Below are positions 1 through 11,925 of a stretch of DNA of 64,000 bases, piece after piece. The stretch is taken from NCBI GenBank assembly GCA_041394905.1, contig JAWKHJ010000018.1, forward strand, positions 1-64,000, in the 5' to 3' direction. Both the position numbers and the translations under genes were made by a program. The notes under the pieces were generated by a model, which saw nothing but the letters and a program-made list of their open reading frames with translations, searched no databases and was not told where the DNA came from. This DNA is from RI-231 sp041394905 (GTDB taxonomy: Bacteria > Acidobacteriota > Terriglobia > Bryobacterales > UBA6623). Position 1 is the first letter of the stretch. Every line of letters starts with the position of its first letter.

Positions 1-4
1 CCAA

Positions 5-2674
5 GTGAGCCCGACCGCGCCAGAGAACGCCAAGGCTCTGCAGACGAAGCGAGTTGATGCGGGCGGCGATCCGGTGGAACAAGCAGCGCCTTGCCAGATA
101 GACGTAAGCTGCGCGCCGGAATGGGCACAGACCGCGCGCGGAGTCGGAATGATTCTGTTTGAGACGGGCGAAGGCACCGCGGTGTGCTCCGGCAGTATGC
201 TCAACACCCGCGCGAACACGTTCGACCCGTACTTCCTAACGGCGGCGCACTGTTTGAAGACCGAAGCGGTGGCGCGCACGATTCTCTCGTTTTGGCGGTT
301 CCAGTCGCAGACCTGCAATGGACCGGCGCCGGATCTCAACAGCGTTCCGCGCACGACTCAAGGAGCGCACGTGCTCTCGACGCTGGGCGACTTCGGCGAT
401 CCGAAGGGCGACATGACCTTCTTGCAAGTACTGGGCGAACTGCCCGACGGCATCTTCTTTGAGGGTTGGGATCCAACGCACCAGAGTTTTGGCACACGCG
501 TGACCGGAATTCACCACCCGCGTGGGACCTACAAGCGCATCTCGAGCGGCACCATCGTGCCGGACACCTACTTCGACACGAATCCGCAGACCTACGCGCT
601 GGTTGCGGAGACGCAAGGGCGCACCGAGAGCGGTTCGTCGGGCTCGGCGCTATTTTCGCAGCCGGGTGTCGTGGTAGGCGCGCTGAGCTTCGGGCTCAAG
701 ACAGACGATGTCTGCGCGCTGAATCCGTCGCCAGCCGGATATACGCAGTTTTCGGTGATCTATCCGCAAATTCAAAGCTACTTGGAGTCGAGCCAGGGGC
801 CGCCACCGGTGGAAGCAGCGACGACGTTGCAGTCGGGCCAAGCGGAGCGCTACCAACTGGGGCCCGTGACGTCTTCGACGCTATTTACCGGCGCCGACGA
901 GTTCCTATTAGACATTCCCGACGGCGCGGCGCGCGTAACTTTGACGATGACCGCCGACAACGCGAGCGTCGACGCAGACTTGTTTGCACGCTATGACCAG
1001 CCCGTTTCAGTAAACAACGGCGACGTTGTCGCGGACTTCTCGTCGACGAGCATGAGCGGCAACGAGCAGATCGTGATTGATTCGACGACCACCCCGGGCA
1101 TTCGCTCTGGAAGCCTGTACGTGGCGATGGCGCTTTTCACGACCAATCAGGTCTCAAGTGGATCGCTGATGGCGACGATCGAGATGGCGCCGCCGCCACA
1201 GGCGCCGGTAGACGTGACGCTGACTCCGGGGCAACCTTTCACGTACGACCTGCCGGCGGTAAGCAACCCGACTCTGTTCGAAGGATCGAGCGCATTCCGC
1301 ATCGACGTGCCGCAGGGCGCGACGCAACTCGACGTACAGATCAACACGACCACGTCGGGCGCGGACGTCGACCTGCATGTCCGGCGCGGAACGCCTCCGG
1401 TGGTGCAGAACGGCGAGATCGTCTCCGATTTCGAGTCGACGAGCTTGAGCGGCAACGAGCTGGTGACGGTGACGACGGACACCGGCCTGACGCCGGGAAC
1501 CTACTACGCGGCGCTCTCGCTCTGGACCGAGAACACGCGCGTACAGGGCCAGATCCGGGCCGACATCCTCACCACGAATGGCGCGGGCTCGGGCGCACAA
1601 CTGCTCAGCTCGGGCGAGCAAGGCCGGTTCGACTTCGCATCCGTTGATTCGCCAAGCTTCTTTAGCGACAAGATCTTCGCGGTGGACGTACCGGCGGGAG
1701 CCTCGCGTCTGGTGGTGGATCTGACAACCGAGACGCCGAACGCGGATTTGGACCTGTTTGTCCGATTGGGGCAGCCGCCGGCGGTGGAAGACAGCCAAGT
1801 GGTCGCGAACTACTCCGCCGAAGGTTTGACCGGGAACGAGCAGATCGTGATCGACGCCTCATCGACGCCTCCGCTGCAGCCAGGCCGCTACTACTTCGGG
1901 CTGGTGGTCTACACCACGGGCATCGCCACGACGGGCCGCGTGACGGCGACGGTTGGCGGATCGACGGTCCAACTGGGCGCGGTGACGAACGCGGCGAGCT
2001 TCGAAGCGGGCGTGGTTTCACCGGGACAGATCGTGAGCCTATTCGGCTCGGGCATGGGGCCCGCGCAGGGCGTGCAGCCGGGCCTGGACGCGAGCGGACG
2101 CGTGCCGACTTATGCCGGCGGGGTGGTCGTGCTGTTCGGCGGCGTGCCGGGGCCGCTGTTCTTCGTGCGCGGCGACCAGATCAACGCACAGGTCCCTTAC
2201 GACGTCGCCGGGCGCGGCACGATCGACGTGGTGGTAGTCTACAACGGCGTCACGACGAACGTGATGCAGGTGCAGGTGCGCGACGCCTCGCCGGGGTTCT
2301 TCGAGATTGCGGATGGCTCGAACCGGGCAATCGCGGTGAACTCGAACGGAACGCTCAACTCGCCGTCGAACCCGGCGACGCGCGGCGATTACGTGATCTT
2401 CTACGCCACCGGCGGCGGCCTGACGACAGGCGCAAACGACGAAGGTCTACCAGCGCCGAGCAATCCGTTGGCGACGCTCGACTTGCCGACCACGGTGCGC
2501 TTTGGCGGAGTGGCGGCGACGCCGTTCTTCTCCGGGCTTGCACCGGGCTTTGCCGGGCTGGTGCAGGTGAACGTGTTCATCCCGACGAACGCGCCGACGG
2601 GCGCGGCGGTGCCGCTCGAGCTGCTCGTTGGCGGCTTTAGCGGGAGTAAGCGACCGACGATTGCGATCCAGTAG
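5..2674 (+). CDS. secreted trypsin-like serine protease with PPC repeats and Solibacter-type C-terminal domain (5' partial)
   Basis: The gene probably begins upstream of the window: the first GTG is at the edge and no signal peptide is visible. Residues ~40-260 form a chymotrypsin-fold protease resembling lysyl endopeptidases, with LTAAHC (His82), a GDM motif (Asp136) and GSSGSAL (Ser212) as the likely catalytic triad. Three repeats of ~120 residues follow (about 270-395, 400-530 and 535-655); each has the look of a pre-peptidase C-terminal (PPC) beta-sandwich, with recurring 'GNE-x-V' and 'AD-DL' motifs. The last ~220 residues begin NAASFEAGVVSPGQIVSLFG and match the Solibacter uncharacterised C-terminal domain (TIGR03437). 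Family knowledge suggests an extracellular or surface endopeptidase. The 3' end overlaps the convergent sigma-factor gene by about 38 bp. Confidence 0.85.
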   Translation: MSPTAPENAKALQTKRVDAGGDPVEQAAPCQIDVSCAPEWAQTARGVGMILFETGEGTAVCSGSMLNTRANTFDPYFLTAAHCLKTEAVARTILSFWRFQSQTCNGPAPDLNSVPRTTQGAHVLSTLGDFGDPKGDMTFLQVLGELPDGIFFEGWDPTHQSFGTRVTGIHHPRGTYKRISSGTIVPDTYFDTNPQTYALVAETQGRTESGSSGSALFSQPGVVVGALSFGLKTDDVCALNPSPAGYTQFSVIYPQIQSYLESSQGPPPVEAATTLQSGQAERYQLGPVTSSTLFTGADEFLLDIPDGAARVTLTMTADNASVDADLFARYDQPVSVNNGDVVADFSSTSMSGNEQIVIDSTTTPGIRSGSLYVAMALFTTNQVSSGSLMATIEMAPPPQAPVDVTLTPGQPFTYDLPAVSNPTLFEGSSAFRIDVPQGATQLDVQINTTTSGADVDLHVRRGTPPVVQNGEIVSDFESTSLSGNELVTVTTDTGLTPGTYYAALSLWTENTRVQGQIRADILTTNGAGSGAQLLSSGEQGRFDFASVDSPSFFSDKIFAVDVPAGASRLVVDLTTETPNADLDLFVRLGQPPAVEDSQVVANYSAEGLTGNEQIVIDASSTPPLQPGRYYFGLVVYTTGIATTGRVTATVGGSTVQLGAVTNAASFEAGVVSPGQIVSLFGSGMGPAQGVQPGLDASGRVPTYAGGVVVLFGGVPGPLFFVRGDQINAQVPYDVAGRGTIDVVVVYNGVTTNVMQVQVRDASPGFFEIADGSNRAIAVNSNGTLNSPSNPATRGDYVIFYATGGGLTTGANDEGLPAPSNPLATLDLPTTVRFGGVAATPFFSGLAPGFAGLVQVNVFIPTNAPTGAAVPLELLVGGFSGSKRPTIAIQ

Positions 2675-3512
2675 AGGAGTGTAGCTTGTCCGGATTGAGC
2701 ACGTTGTAGAGGGCCGTGATGCGGCCGTCGCGCCAAGCGAGCGCCGTGACGCTGTTCATGGCGCCGTCGAGCAGTGCGATCAAGCCCGGCTCGCCGTTGA
2801 CCACGCTCGGGCGGCGGTCGAAGCGATCGCCGTACTTTCGGCGCAAGCCCAGGTAGAAGCGCACGATGCGCTCGGCGCCAAACACGGGGTTGACGACAGC
2901 GAGCGCCTTGCCGCCGCCATCGCCGTAGAGCACGGCGTCGGGCGCCAGCAACTGCATCAGCGCATGCTCATCGCCGGCATCGAGTGCGGCCAGGAACTGC
3001 TCGGCCAGATCTGGGGGGGCGGGCGTCGCGGGCGCTTGGGCGGCGATGCGTTGGCGGGCGCGCGTCATTGCTTGGCGGCAGGCGGCGGCGGACTTCCCCA
3101 CAATCTCGGCGATCTCCGCGTAAGAGCGCTCGAAGACCTCGCGCAGCACAAACACCGCGCGCTCCTCCGGCCCAAGCGTTTCGAGCAGGTGCAGCAGGGC
3201 AATCGACAAGCGCGAGCGCGTGATCTGGCGCTGCTCCTGCAATGGCGCGTCGAAGACCGGCTCAGGCAGCCATTCGCCCGGATAGACCTCGCGTCGCCGT
3301 CTGGCGGAGCGCAAGAGGTCGAGCGCGAGACGGCTGACGACGGTCGTAAGCCAAGCCGCTGGTTGCCGCAAGGCGGCGACATCCGCCGACTCGAAGCGCA
3401 AGTACGCGTCCTGCACCACGTCCTGGGCCTCTGCGAGGCTGCCAAGCAAACCATAGGCTATCGAGAGTAGCCGCGAGCGTTCCCGTTCGAAGATCTCGTG
3501 AGCTGGAAGCAA
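2637..3512 (-). CDS. ECF41-family RNA polymerase sigma factor with SnoaL-like C-terminal extension
   Basis: This 291-residue protein has sigma region 2 (about residues 10-75, with the DVVQDAYLRF motif) and region 4 (about 100-155, including a YAEIAEIVGKS helix-turn-helix). They are followed by a ~130-residue NTF2/SnoaL-like domain. Three motifs described for ECF41 sigma factors are present: WLPEP (81-85) in the linker, DGGGK (198-202) and NPDKL (273-277). In ECF41 proteins the C-terminal extension controls activity and no anti-sigma factor is usually needed; none is encoded here. The start is TTG. The divergent neighbour is a carboxymuconolactone decarboxylase-like gene, the standard ECF41 partner, with an ECF41-like promoter between them. 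Confidence 0.92.
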   Translation of the reverse strand: MLPAHEIFERERSRLLSIAYGLLGSLAEAQDVVQDAYLRFESADVAALRQPAAWLTTVVSRLALDLLRSARRRREVYPGEWLPEPVFDAPLQEQRQITRSRLSIALLHLLETLGPEERAVFVLREVFERSYAEIAEIVGKSAAACRQAMTRARQRIAAQAPATPAPPDLAEQFLAALDAGDEHALMQLLAPDAVLYGDGGGKALAVVNPVFGAERIVRFYLGLRRKYGDRFDRRPSVVNGEPGLIALLDGAMNSVTALAWRDGRITALYNVLNPDKLHSSTGSQSSVAYSR

Positions 3513-3549
3513 AACTCACGCTAGCAAAGCGCAACGGCGTTGCGGCCCC

Positions 3550-3576
3550 GGTCACAAAACAGCGCGCCGTCTCGTC
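3550..3576 (+). promoter_or_regulatory. ECF41-type promoter
   Basis: GGTCACA (3550-3556) and CGTC (3573-3576) are separated by exactly 16 nt. The published ECF41 consensus is TGTCACA-N16-CGTC, so only the first base differs. The site lies just upstream of the partner gene of the divergent ECF41 sigma factor. Transcription would start near 3582. Confidence 0.75.
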
Positions 3577-3582
3577 AGGCCA

Positions 3583-4059
3583 ATGGAGGTCCAAAAATTG
3601 CAACCGAGAATGGAATATCAGAACGCAGGCTTCGCCGGCGGGGCGATGAAGGCCATGATGGGGCTCGAATCCTATGTGCGCCGGTCGGGCCTGGAGCACT
3701 CGCTGCTCGAGTTGGTGAAGACGCGGGTTTCGCAGATCAATGGCTGCGCCTACTGCATCGACATGCACACCAAGGACGCTCGCGCCGAAGGCGAGACGGA
3801 ACAGCGGCTCTACGCACTGAGCGCCTGGCGGGAGACGCCGTTCTTCAGCGAACGCGAGCGGGTCGCGCTCGAGTGGGCGGAAGAGCTGACGCTGATTGCG
3901 GACAACGACGTTTGCGATGCCTTGTACACGCGCGTGCGGGAGCAGTTCAGCGAGGAGGAACTGCTGAAGCTGACGATGGCGGTGATTGCGATCAACGGGT
4001 GGAACCGGCTGGCAATTCCGTTCCGCAGCGTGCCGGGAAGCTATACCCGAGCGGAGTGA
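3583..4059 (+). CDS. carboxymuconolactone decarboxylase / AhpD-like protein (ECF41 target)
   Basis: The 158-residue protein has an AhpD-like all-alpha fold. Its signature is NGCAYCIDMH (Cys55, Cys58, His62), the CxxC-x3-H motif of the peroxidase-like CMD subfamily that reduces peroxides or reacts with quinones. Carboxymuconolactone decarboxylases are one of the three 'COE' gene classes controlled by ECF41 sigma factors, and the promoter upstream supports that link. The start is ambiguous. ATG 3583 would be nearly leaderless. TTG 3598, in frame, has GGAGG (3585-3589) 8 nt upstream. ATG 3610 is a third option. It ends convergently with the DUF1552 gene. Confidence 0.9.
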   Translation: MEVQKLQPRMEYQNAGFAGGAMKAMMGLESYVRRSGLEHSLLELVKTRVSQINGCAYCIDMHTKDARAEGETEQRLYALSAWRETPFFSERERVALEWAEELTLIADNDVCDALYTRVREQFSEEELLKLTMAVIAINGWNRLAIPFRSVPGSYTRAE

Positions 4060-4072
4060 CGCAATGAAGAAG

Positions 4073-4098
4073 AGCGCGCGTGTACGAGCACGCGCGCT
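4073..4098. terminator. bidirectional hairpin terminator
   Basis: AGCGCGCGTG (4073-4082) pairs perfectly with CACGCGCGCT (4089-4098) around a 6-nt loop. It sits between two convergent genes, and pyrimidine-rich sequence (TTCCCTTT) follows on the + strand. Confidence 0.6.
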
Positions 4099-4103
4099 TC
4101 CCT

Positions 4104-5461
4104 TTACAGGTTTTCCAAACGCTGGTCGGTGTCGCCGAAGCGCTCGAGCTCGACGCCCATGCGGTCCATCAGCGAAAGGTAGAGACTGCAGGCGCGGCGA
4201 CCGTCGGGCTTGTTCTCGGAGTAGTCGAGCACGCGGCCGGTCTCGATCGTGCCGCCGCCCTTGCCGGCGAGCAGGATGGGCATCTGGTCGGCCCCGTGGG
4301 TATCGCCGTCGAACAAGTTCGACATGCCGATGAGCATCGAGTTGTCGAGCAAGGTCGTGCCTTCGCCTTCGTCGATGTTCTTCATGCGCTCGACGAGATA
4401 GGCGTATTGGCGGATGTGGTACTGGTTGGTGCGCAGGTACATCGCCTCGAGCTTGGGCGCATGGCCGTTGTGCGTGAGGTCGAGGTGCAGAGGCGCCTTC
4501 GACGCCCGGGATAAAGCCGAAGTTCATCTGAGACAAGTCGTTGTTGAGCATCAGCGTGGCGATGCGCGTCTTGTCCATCTGGAAGGCCAGCACGACGAGG
4601 TCGAGCATGAGCTTCATGTGGGTGGGAATGTCCTGCGGCAGGTCGGTCGCGGGACGCTCCATGTTGGGCTTCTCGAGAGTGGGGCCAGCCTTCGAGGCGC
4701 TCTTCCTTGGAGGCGCGCTCAATGCGCTTCTCGATGTCACGCACCGATTCGAGGTATTCGTCGATCTTGCGGCCATCGTTGCGGCTGACCTTGCCGGAGA
4801 GACCGTGAGCCTGCTCGAGGACAGCGTCGAGGATGCTGCGGTCGAGTTGGCGGCCCTTGCCGTCGCCAACGAGTTGGTCGAAGGCGCGCGCGGGATAGAT
4901 CTCCTTGGTCGCCGGCTTGGTGGCCGTGGCCCACGAGATGCACGAGCCGTAAATCATCGAGACGCCGTCTTCCAGGCGTAGCTCGTTGGGCTCGATGCCA
5001 AGAACGAGGCTCGGGACCCGCGTGCGGTCGCCGATACGCTTGGCCATCACCTGATCCATCGTCTCGCCGCAACGAATGTCCGCCGGGTCGAGGCTGACGG
5101 TCGCGCCGGAGAGCATGTTCGGCATGCGTCCCAGGTGGGGGCTCGACGAGAGCACGGCCTGCTCGTTGAACAAGCCCTTGATGAAGCACATGTCCGTCTT
5201 GAGCTTCTCCATCGGCGTCAAGCCCGGACCGATCTCCATCGCGGCGCCCTGCCCCTTGGCCCACCAGTGCTCCGGCTCTACGCCGTTGGAGAAGTAGACG
5301 AGGCCGAATCGCACCGGCGGTTTGTTCGGATCGACCTGCGACCCGGCCGTGGCGGCGGCTTGGAGCGGGAAGGACTCGAGCCAGGGGAGGGCGAGCGCCA
5401 CGCCCGCTCCGCGCAGGAAGTTGCGGCGGGAGGGCTGCTGGTTTACGTGTTTGTCTCTCAT
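4104..5461 (-). CDS. Tat-exported DUF1552 family protein (two frameshifts)
   Basis: DUF1552 proteins are exported and usually encoded with a DUF1592 partner, as here. The N-terminus has a Tat signal (SRRNFLRGAG) and a hydrophobic stretch. The conserved core includes RFGLVYFSNGVEPEHWW, the 'RIEKRIERA' helix and, near the end, 'DLTHNGHAPKLEAMY'. Reading the protein end to end needs frame changes near 4683 and 4495. Both flanks remain clearly homologous, so base-calling errors are likely. Start ATG 5461 places the twin-arginine motif near the N-terminus. A GTG at 5494 overlaps the upstream DUF1592 stop (GTGA) and is an alternative coupled start. The function of this family is unknown. Confidence 0.85.
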
Positions 5462-5490
5462 GTCGAACTTCGTCCTTGGATTGTCTGCGC

Positions 5491-8400
5491 TCACTCTTCT
5501 GCCGCGCCGCCGACGCCGGTTTGCTGCGCCTCGGGCTGGCTGTCTTCGAGTCCCCTGCGATAACGGAACTGTTTGCTGCTGACGATCTTGGCGACCAAGT
5601 CGGCGAACTTGGCGTCGCCGCCCGCGGCTACGATATCGTCCAGCAGCGGCTTGTCGGAGGCGATCATCGTACGCCCCAGAGCGAAGCCGAGAAGCTTTTT
5701 GGAAAACGTATCGAGGACCTGCTTGTCTTGGGTCTCGAGGTAGTCGATCAGGCCTTCCATGCCGGCGATCTGCTCGCCGTCGTCAAGCGTGGAATGGTCG
5801 TCGATCTCCTGTCCTTCGGAGTAGGTCTGGCGCCAGCGGCCGATCGAATCGTAGTGCTCGAGCGGGAAGCCCAGCGGGTCGATCCGAAGGTGGCAGCTCG
5901 CGCAAGTGGGATTCTTACGATGTTCCTCGAGTTGCTGCCGCACGGTCTGTCCGCCGAAAGCTTTGTCGTCGGCCGGCAAAAGCTTCACGTTCGGCGGAGG
6001 CGGCGGAGTAGGCCGTCCGACGACTCGCCGTAGCACCAATCGCCGCGCTTGACGGGGCTGGTGCGCAGCGGCGCGGAGGTGGCGGTGAGCACCGCCCCAA
6101 GCCGCAGCATGCCGCCGCGATGCTCAGCCCTCCACCCGCTCCACTGCACCCGCCGAGACCTTCTCGGGGTCGAGACCGTAGTGCGTGGCGAGCGCCTTGT
6201 TGAGGAACGTGTAATCGGCCGAGAGCATCTCGAGGATGGGCCGGTCGTTCTGAATGATGTACTGGAAGAACGAGACCGCCTCGTCGTACATCGCATTCTT
6301 GACGTCGTTGGTGAACTCAGGGAAGCGTTTGGCGTCCACGCCGCGGTGCTCGTCAAAACGGTAGAAACCCAGCCACTGGCCAAAGAATTCCGTGGCGATG
6401 CGGCGTGCCTTGGGATCGGCGAGCATCCGCCGAACCTGCCTGCTCAAGCCGTCCCCGTCGGTCAGCTCGCCCGCGGCGGCGGCGCGGCGCAGCTCGGCGT
6501 CGGGCACTGACGACCACAGGAAGAAGCTCAACCGGCTTGCGAGCTCCCAATTGTCGAGCGGCGCCATGCCGCTGACTTCGGTCGGCTGTTCGAGGCGATA
6601 GAGGAAATCCGGCGCCACGAGGATACGCGCGATCAATGTGCGCATGGCGCGGCGGTGGTCGAGCTCGAAGTTGTCGCGAGAGCGGGCGTAGAAGGCGCGA
6701 AGCTCTTGCTTCTCCGTCTCCTTGAGCGGGCGCCGCCAGGCGCGTGCGGCAAACTCGAGGGCTTGCTCGATGTGCCCGGGCTCGGCCGCCTTTTGCACTG
6801 CCTGGACCTCGTTGTACTCCTGCTTGAGCCACTCGACGTACTGGCGAGGCTCAGCGGGCATTGCGGCGATGTCTGCGTCGGTCAGCTCGGCGATGCCCTT
6901 ACCGTCGAGCTTCAAGCTGTACTTGTCTTCGAGGAAGTCGAGCCAAGCGTCGTGGAACTCGAACGAGGCCTTGAGGTCGTACCATGCGTTGTCGAGCCGC
7001 TCGCGCGTCTCGTCGTCAATCATGTTGGCGACGAAGAACTTGTCGTCGCGGTAGTACTTCACACGCTGGTGGAAGCGGTTGCGCTCAGGCTGATCGTAGG
7101 TGTTGTTCCAGGGGGCCGGGATGGGGTCGCGATCTGACGGAGTGGGCTCGCCGTGCGTGGTCTGGGGGAAACGCGCGGCGTAAGCCAACACGTCCTTTTT
7201 CCACTCGCGGAAGGCGGGCGTCGAGTCATCGCCGAGCAGCGCCCAGGCTGGACGGCCGCTGCCCTCGGCGTTTTCCGAGACGAGCACACGTGTGATCGAG
7301 TCGCCGGCGTGCGCCATGTCGAGCTCGACCTCGAGGCCCATCGAAAACACGCGGGAATCTTCCGGGATGTTCACCGCGAAGCCGAGCTCGAGCGGACCTT
7401 CGGTGACGAATTCGTTCGGGGCGAGGATCTCGCCGTTGAGCCCGCGTCCGAAGGCGAGCTTGTCGCGCGTGGCCTCATCGAGCATTTCCGCGAGCGGCGT
7501 ACCTTCTGCGTCGCGGCTGACGCGAACGTCGCCGGCCTTCCACTTGAGCACCGGTTTCGCCGTAGAGCTGGGGTCGACGGGCGAAACGGAAATGTGGACG
7601 GTCGCCTTGCCGCGGTCCCGGATGCGTTGGACGACGCGCAACTCTTCCTTTTTCTTGACCTCGAGAGCGGCGTCCGTGATGACCAGAGCGCGCTCGTCGC
7701 CCGCGCCTCCGGCAGCGAGCTCGCCTGCGCCGAAAAGCCAACGCGGCCAGTTGATGACGAACTCCTGAATCTCAGTGCAAGCGGCGCGGACGTCCCTTTC
7801 CGGCGCACCGGGCGCGGGCAACGCGGCAAACTTCGCTAGGACCTCGGTGGTCGGGTAGGTCGCGTCGGATGTCTGCAAAACCTTCCAAACGTGGTCGACG
7901 AAGCGAGGGTTGAGGTCTTCCTTGGCGGCGAGCGACGCCAGAGTGACGTCCCCGAGCTTCAGCTCGTCTCGATGGCGATACTGCCAAGCCGCGTAGAAGG
8001 CTCTCGCGTACTGCTCGAGGCCGAACGCGCGTCCGCCCTCCGCCGCGACGGCGCGAAAGCCGTGCTTGCGGTAGATGTCGTGGATGCGATGGATGGCCGA
8101 GAGCTCGAAACCGCTCATGCCGGGATCGTCGCCGAACTGCAGCGGGCCTGCGCCGATCACGGCGTGGTCGGCTACCGTCTTGGCCGCTTCGAGATAGCGT
8201 TGCAGGCTGCCGTCCTGCATGAACTGCACGTCGCCGAAGTTGGTGAAGCCCTCGCCTCCGACCGAGTCCGGAACGAAGCCGGGGCCGAGGTCGATGTCGG
8301 CGCCGGTGAGGTCATGGATGACGTAAGCGTACTCGCCGCCGGTGAGCCGACGGACCGTCACGCGGCCGGGATCGCCGTCGTGTTTCTGGGCGTAAGCGTC

Positions 8401-8698
8401 GAGCTCGCCGCGCACCCAGGCCGCAGCGTGTCCTCGCTCGGCCGCGCTCGGCTGCGGCATGCCCTTGGGCGGCATGCGGTCGCGCTCGAGCACGTCAATC
8501 ACCTTCTCCCACTGCCGAAAGCTCGACCCTACGGACTCTTCCGCTGCCAGCTTGGTGAGGCTCACGCCGGCCTGCGGACCGGAATCGCCATGGCAGGCGT
8601 AGCAGTATTGCTGGAAGGTGGCGGAGACGTTGTCAGGGGCGGGGGCGAGCCGAGGCAACGGAGGCCGCTACGGCGAGGACAAACGCGAGAGGCCGCAA
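5491..8698 (-). CDS. DUF1592 family secreted c-type cytochrome (planctomycete-type, frameshifted)
   Basis: This large exported protein has an N-terminal haem site CYACH and a later CASCH in the DUF1588 part. The domain order appears to be DUF1587, DUF1595, DUF1592, DUF1588 and DUF1585. The typical 'TSPVKRGDWVLRRVVG-PPPPPNV' junction is visible across two frameshifts, near 6125 and 6040. The true start is probably TTG 8698, which gives a signal peptide (LRPLAFVLAVAASVASA) and has GGAGG about 9 nt upstream. That reading needs one base removed from the G-run at 8641-8645. The family is thought to act in periplasmic electron transfer or oxidation, but this is unproven. It is cotranscribed with the DUF1552 gene. 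Confidence 0.85.
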
Positions 8699-8774
8699 AG
8701 AGAGAGACCTCCGCCGCCGGACGGCTGGGACCGGCGGTTCGACTGGCAGTTCGGGCATATCGATAACGGGGATT

Positions 8775-8804
8775 ATTTTAAGTGGCGAGACCCTCCCGAG
8801 TCTA
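8775..8804 (-). promoter_or_regulatory. possible sigma70 promoter of the DUF1592-DUF1552 operon
   Basis: On the minus strand, TAGACT (8799-8804) and TAAAAT (8775-8780) are 18 nt apart, matching the -35 consensus at 4/6 and the -10 consensus at 5/6. They lie about 80 nt upstream of the proposed TTG start. Confidence 0.4.
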
Positions 8805-8817
8805 GCGCACACTTAAT

Positions 8818-10508
<1,691 letters not shown>

Positions 10509-10554
10509 CAAAAACCTCAGCGGTAGACGGGGACGCAGCCCCCGACGTTGCCTC

Positions 10555-10560
10555 ATTATA
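10555..10560 (-). promoter_or_regulatory. perfect -10 box upstream of the HtrA gene
   Basis: The minus strand reads TATAAT at 10560-10555, about 45 nt upstream of the HtrA start codon. No good -35 is seen at 16-18 nt; the nearest TTGAGC is 21 nt away, so regulation by another factor is possible. Confidence 0.4.
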
Positions 10561-10578
10561 TCTGCCCGACATTCGGCG

Positions 10579-11834
10579 CTAGCTCAACTGCAAGGCGGCC
10601 AGAGCGAGCACGATGCGGTGCAAACCAAGCGCGCGGCCTTCGGGATGGTACCACTCAGTGAGCATATGGGCGTCGCCGCCACGGCCTCCTGCACCAATGG
10701 CGGCGGCTGGAATGCCGGCGGCCAAGGGCACGTTGGCGTCGGTCGAAGCGCAGTCGAGCCGCGAGCGGATTCCCAGATGGGCGTCAACGGCGAGCAGGCA
10801 TTCGGCGAGGCGGTTGCCGGAGGAGCGCGGGGCGGCGGGGCGGTTGCCGATTTCGCGGATACGGTAGCCGGAGAGGCGATCGACTGAGCGGCGGTTCTCG
10901 CGTTCGACGGCCAAGCGGACGGCTTCCTCCATCGATTGAACAACCTGATCCATGCCGGCGGCGCTGCGTAGGCGAATATCAACCTTGGCGCGGGCGGACG
11001 AGGCGATCGAGTTGATGCCGGAGCCGCCCTCCACCATGGCGACGGTGAGCGTTGCGCGGGGTGCTCGCGGCAGCTCGATGTCGGCCAGCAGGGCGACGGC
11101 GCGCGCCATGGCGTGGACGGGGTTAGCGCGCCCGTAGTCATTCCAACTGTGCCCGCCCTTGCCTTCGAGCACGATCTCGAAGCGGCGGCTGCCGAGGGCT
11201 TCCACGGTGATGTGCGCGGTGGAGGCGCCGTCGAGCACAAGGTAGTCTGCGATACGCGGGGCCCACTCCGATTGCCCAACCAGGTGCTTCATGCCGAGCA
11301 AGTTGCCCTCGCCTTCTTCGGCGACATTGGCCACCAGCAACAGATTGCGTCGCGGAGGATCGACCAGAGGTCCGTCGCGCAGCGCGCGCGCAATCGCGAC
11401 GAGCGCAGCCAAGCCGGCAGCCGTTGTCCGTAACGCCCGGGCCTTTCAAGCTGCCGTCGGGCTCGACGTAAATGTCACCAGGACGGCGCGGACTGATGGT
11501 GGTGTCCATGTGCGCCGAAACGGCGATGAACGGCAGCGATTCGTCGTAGATGAGAGGGGCGATCAGGTTGCCGGCTTCGTCCACGTTCGAGACGACGCCG
11601 ACATCGGCGAAAAGCTCTTGAAGAAACTCCGCGCGCTCCTGCTCGCGGAAGGTGAGGGCCGGGACGCGGCAGATTTCGACATGCCGCTCGTCGATCCATT
11701 TGCGCTCTTCGTCGGAACGGCCGAACAGCGCGCCGGACGCCTGGTTCGTCGGCCAGGCGGCGGATGCGAGGAAGCCATCCAGAGGCGGATGGGGCTTCGA
11801 CGCTTAGGAGCCCGGCTTCGCGGCTGTCAGCCAT
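10579..11834 (-). CDS. M20-family metallopeptidase (two frameshifts)
   Basis: The dinuclear zinc site motifs of M20 peptidases are present: VSAHMDT (His/Asp), VAEEGEGNLLG (Glu pair) and a C-terminal HMLTEWYHPEG His. The N-terminus (RIRRLADEPGVRRA...ICRVPALTF) matches cytosolic M20 peptidases related to tripeptide or acylamino-acid hydrolases. The middle 'GGHSWNDYGRANPVHAMAR' is the dimerisation-domain histidine region. Two frame changes are needed, near 11740 and near 11426, each restoring strong family sequence. There is no signal peptide, so it should act in the cytoplasm. Exact substrate unknown. Confidence 0.85.
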
Positions 11835-11925
11835 GAGGTATCAGTCTATCAGAGGTTTTCCGGTCCAAATTGACGTTCGCGCCGCGCGGCTGATAGCGTT
11901 GAGAATTCCCCGGAGGTCAACCGAA

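Noticed and set aside
2637..2674. Overlap of the protease and sigma-factor 3' ends as a sign of a misassembly
   Set aside because: Both proteins end in family-typical C-termini (NPDKL is kept), so a short tail-to-tail overlap is enough.
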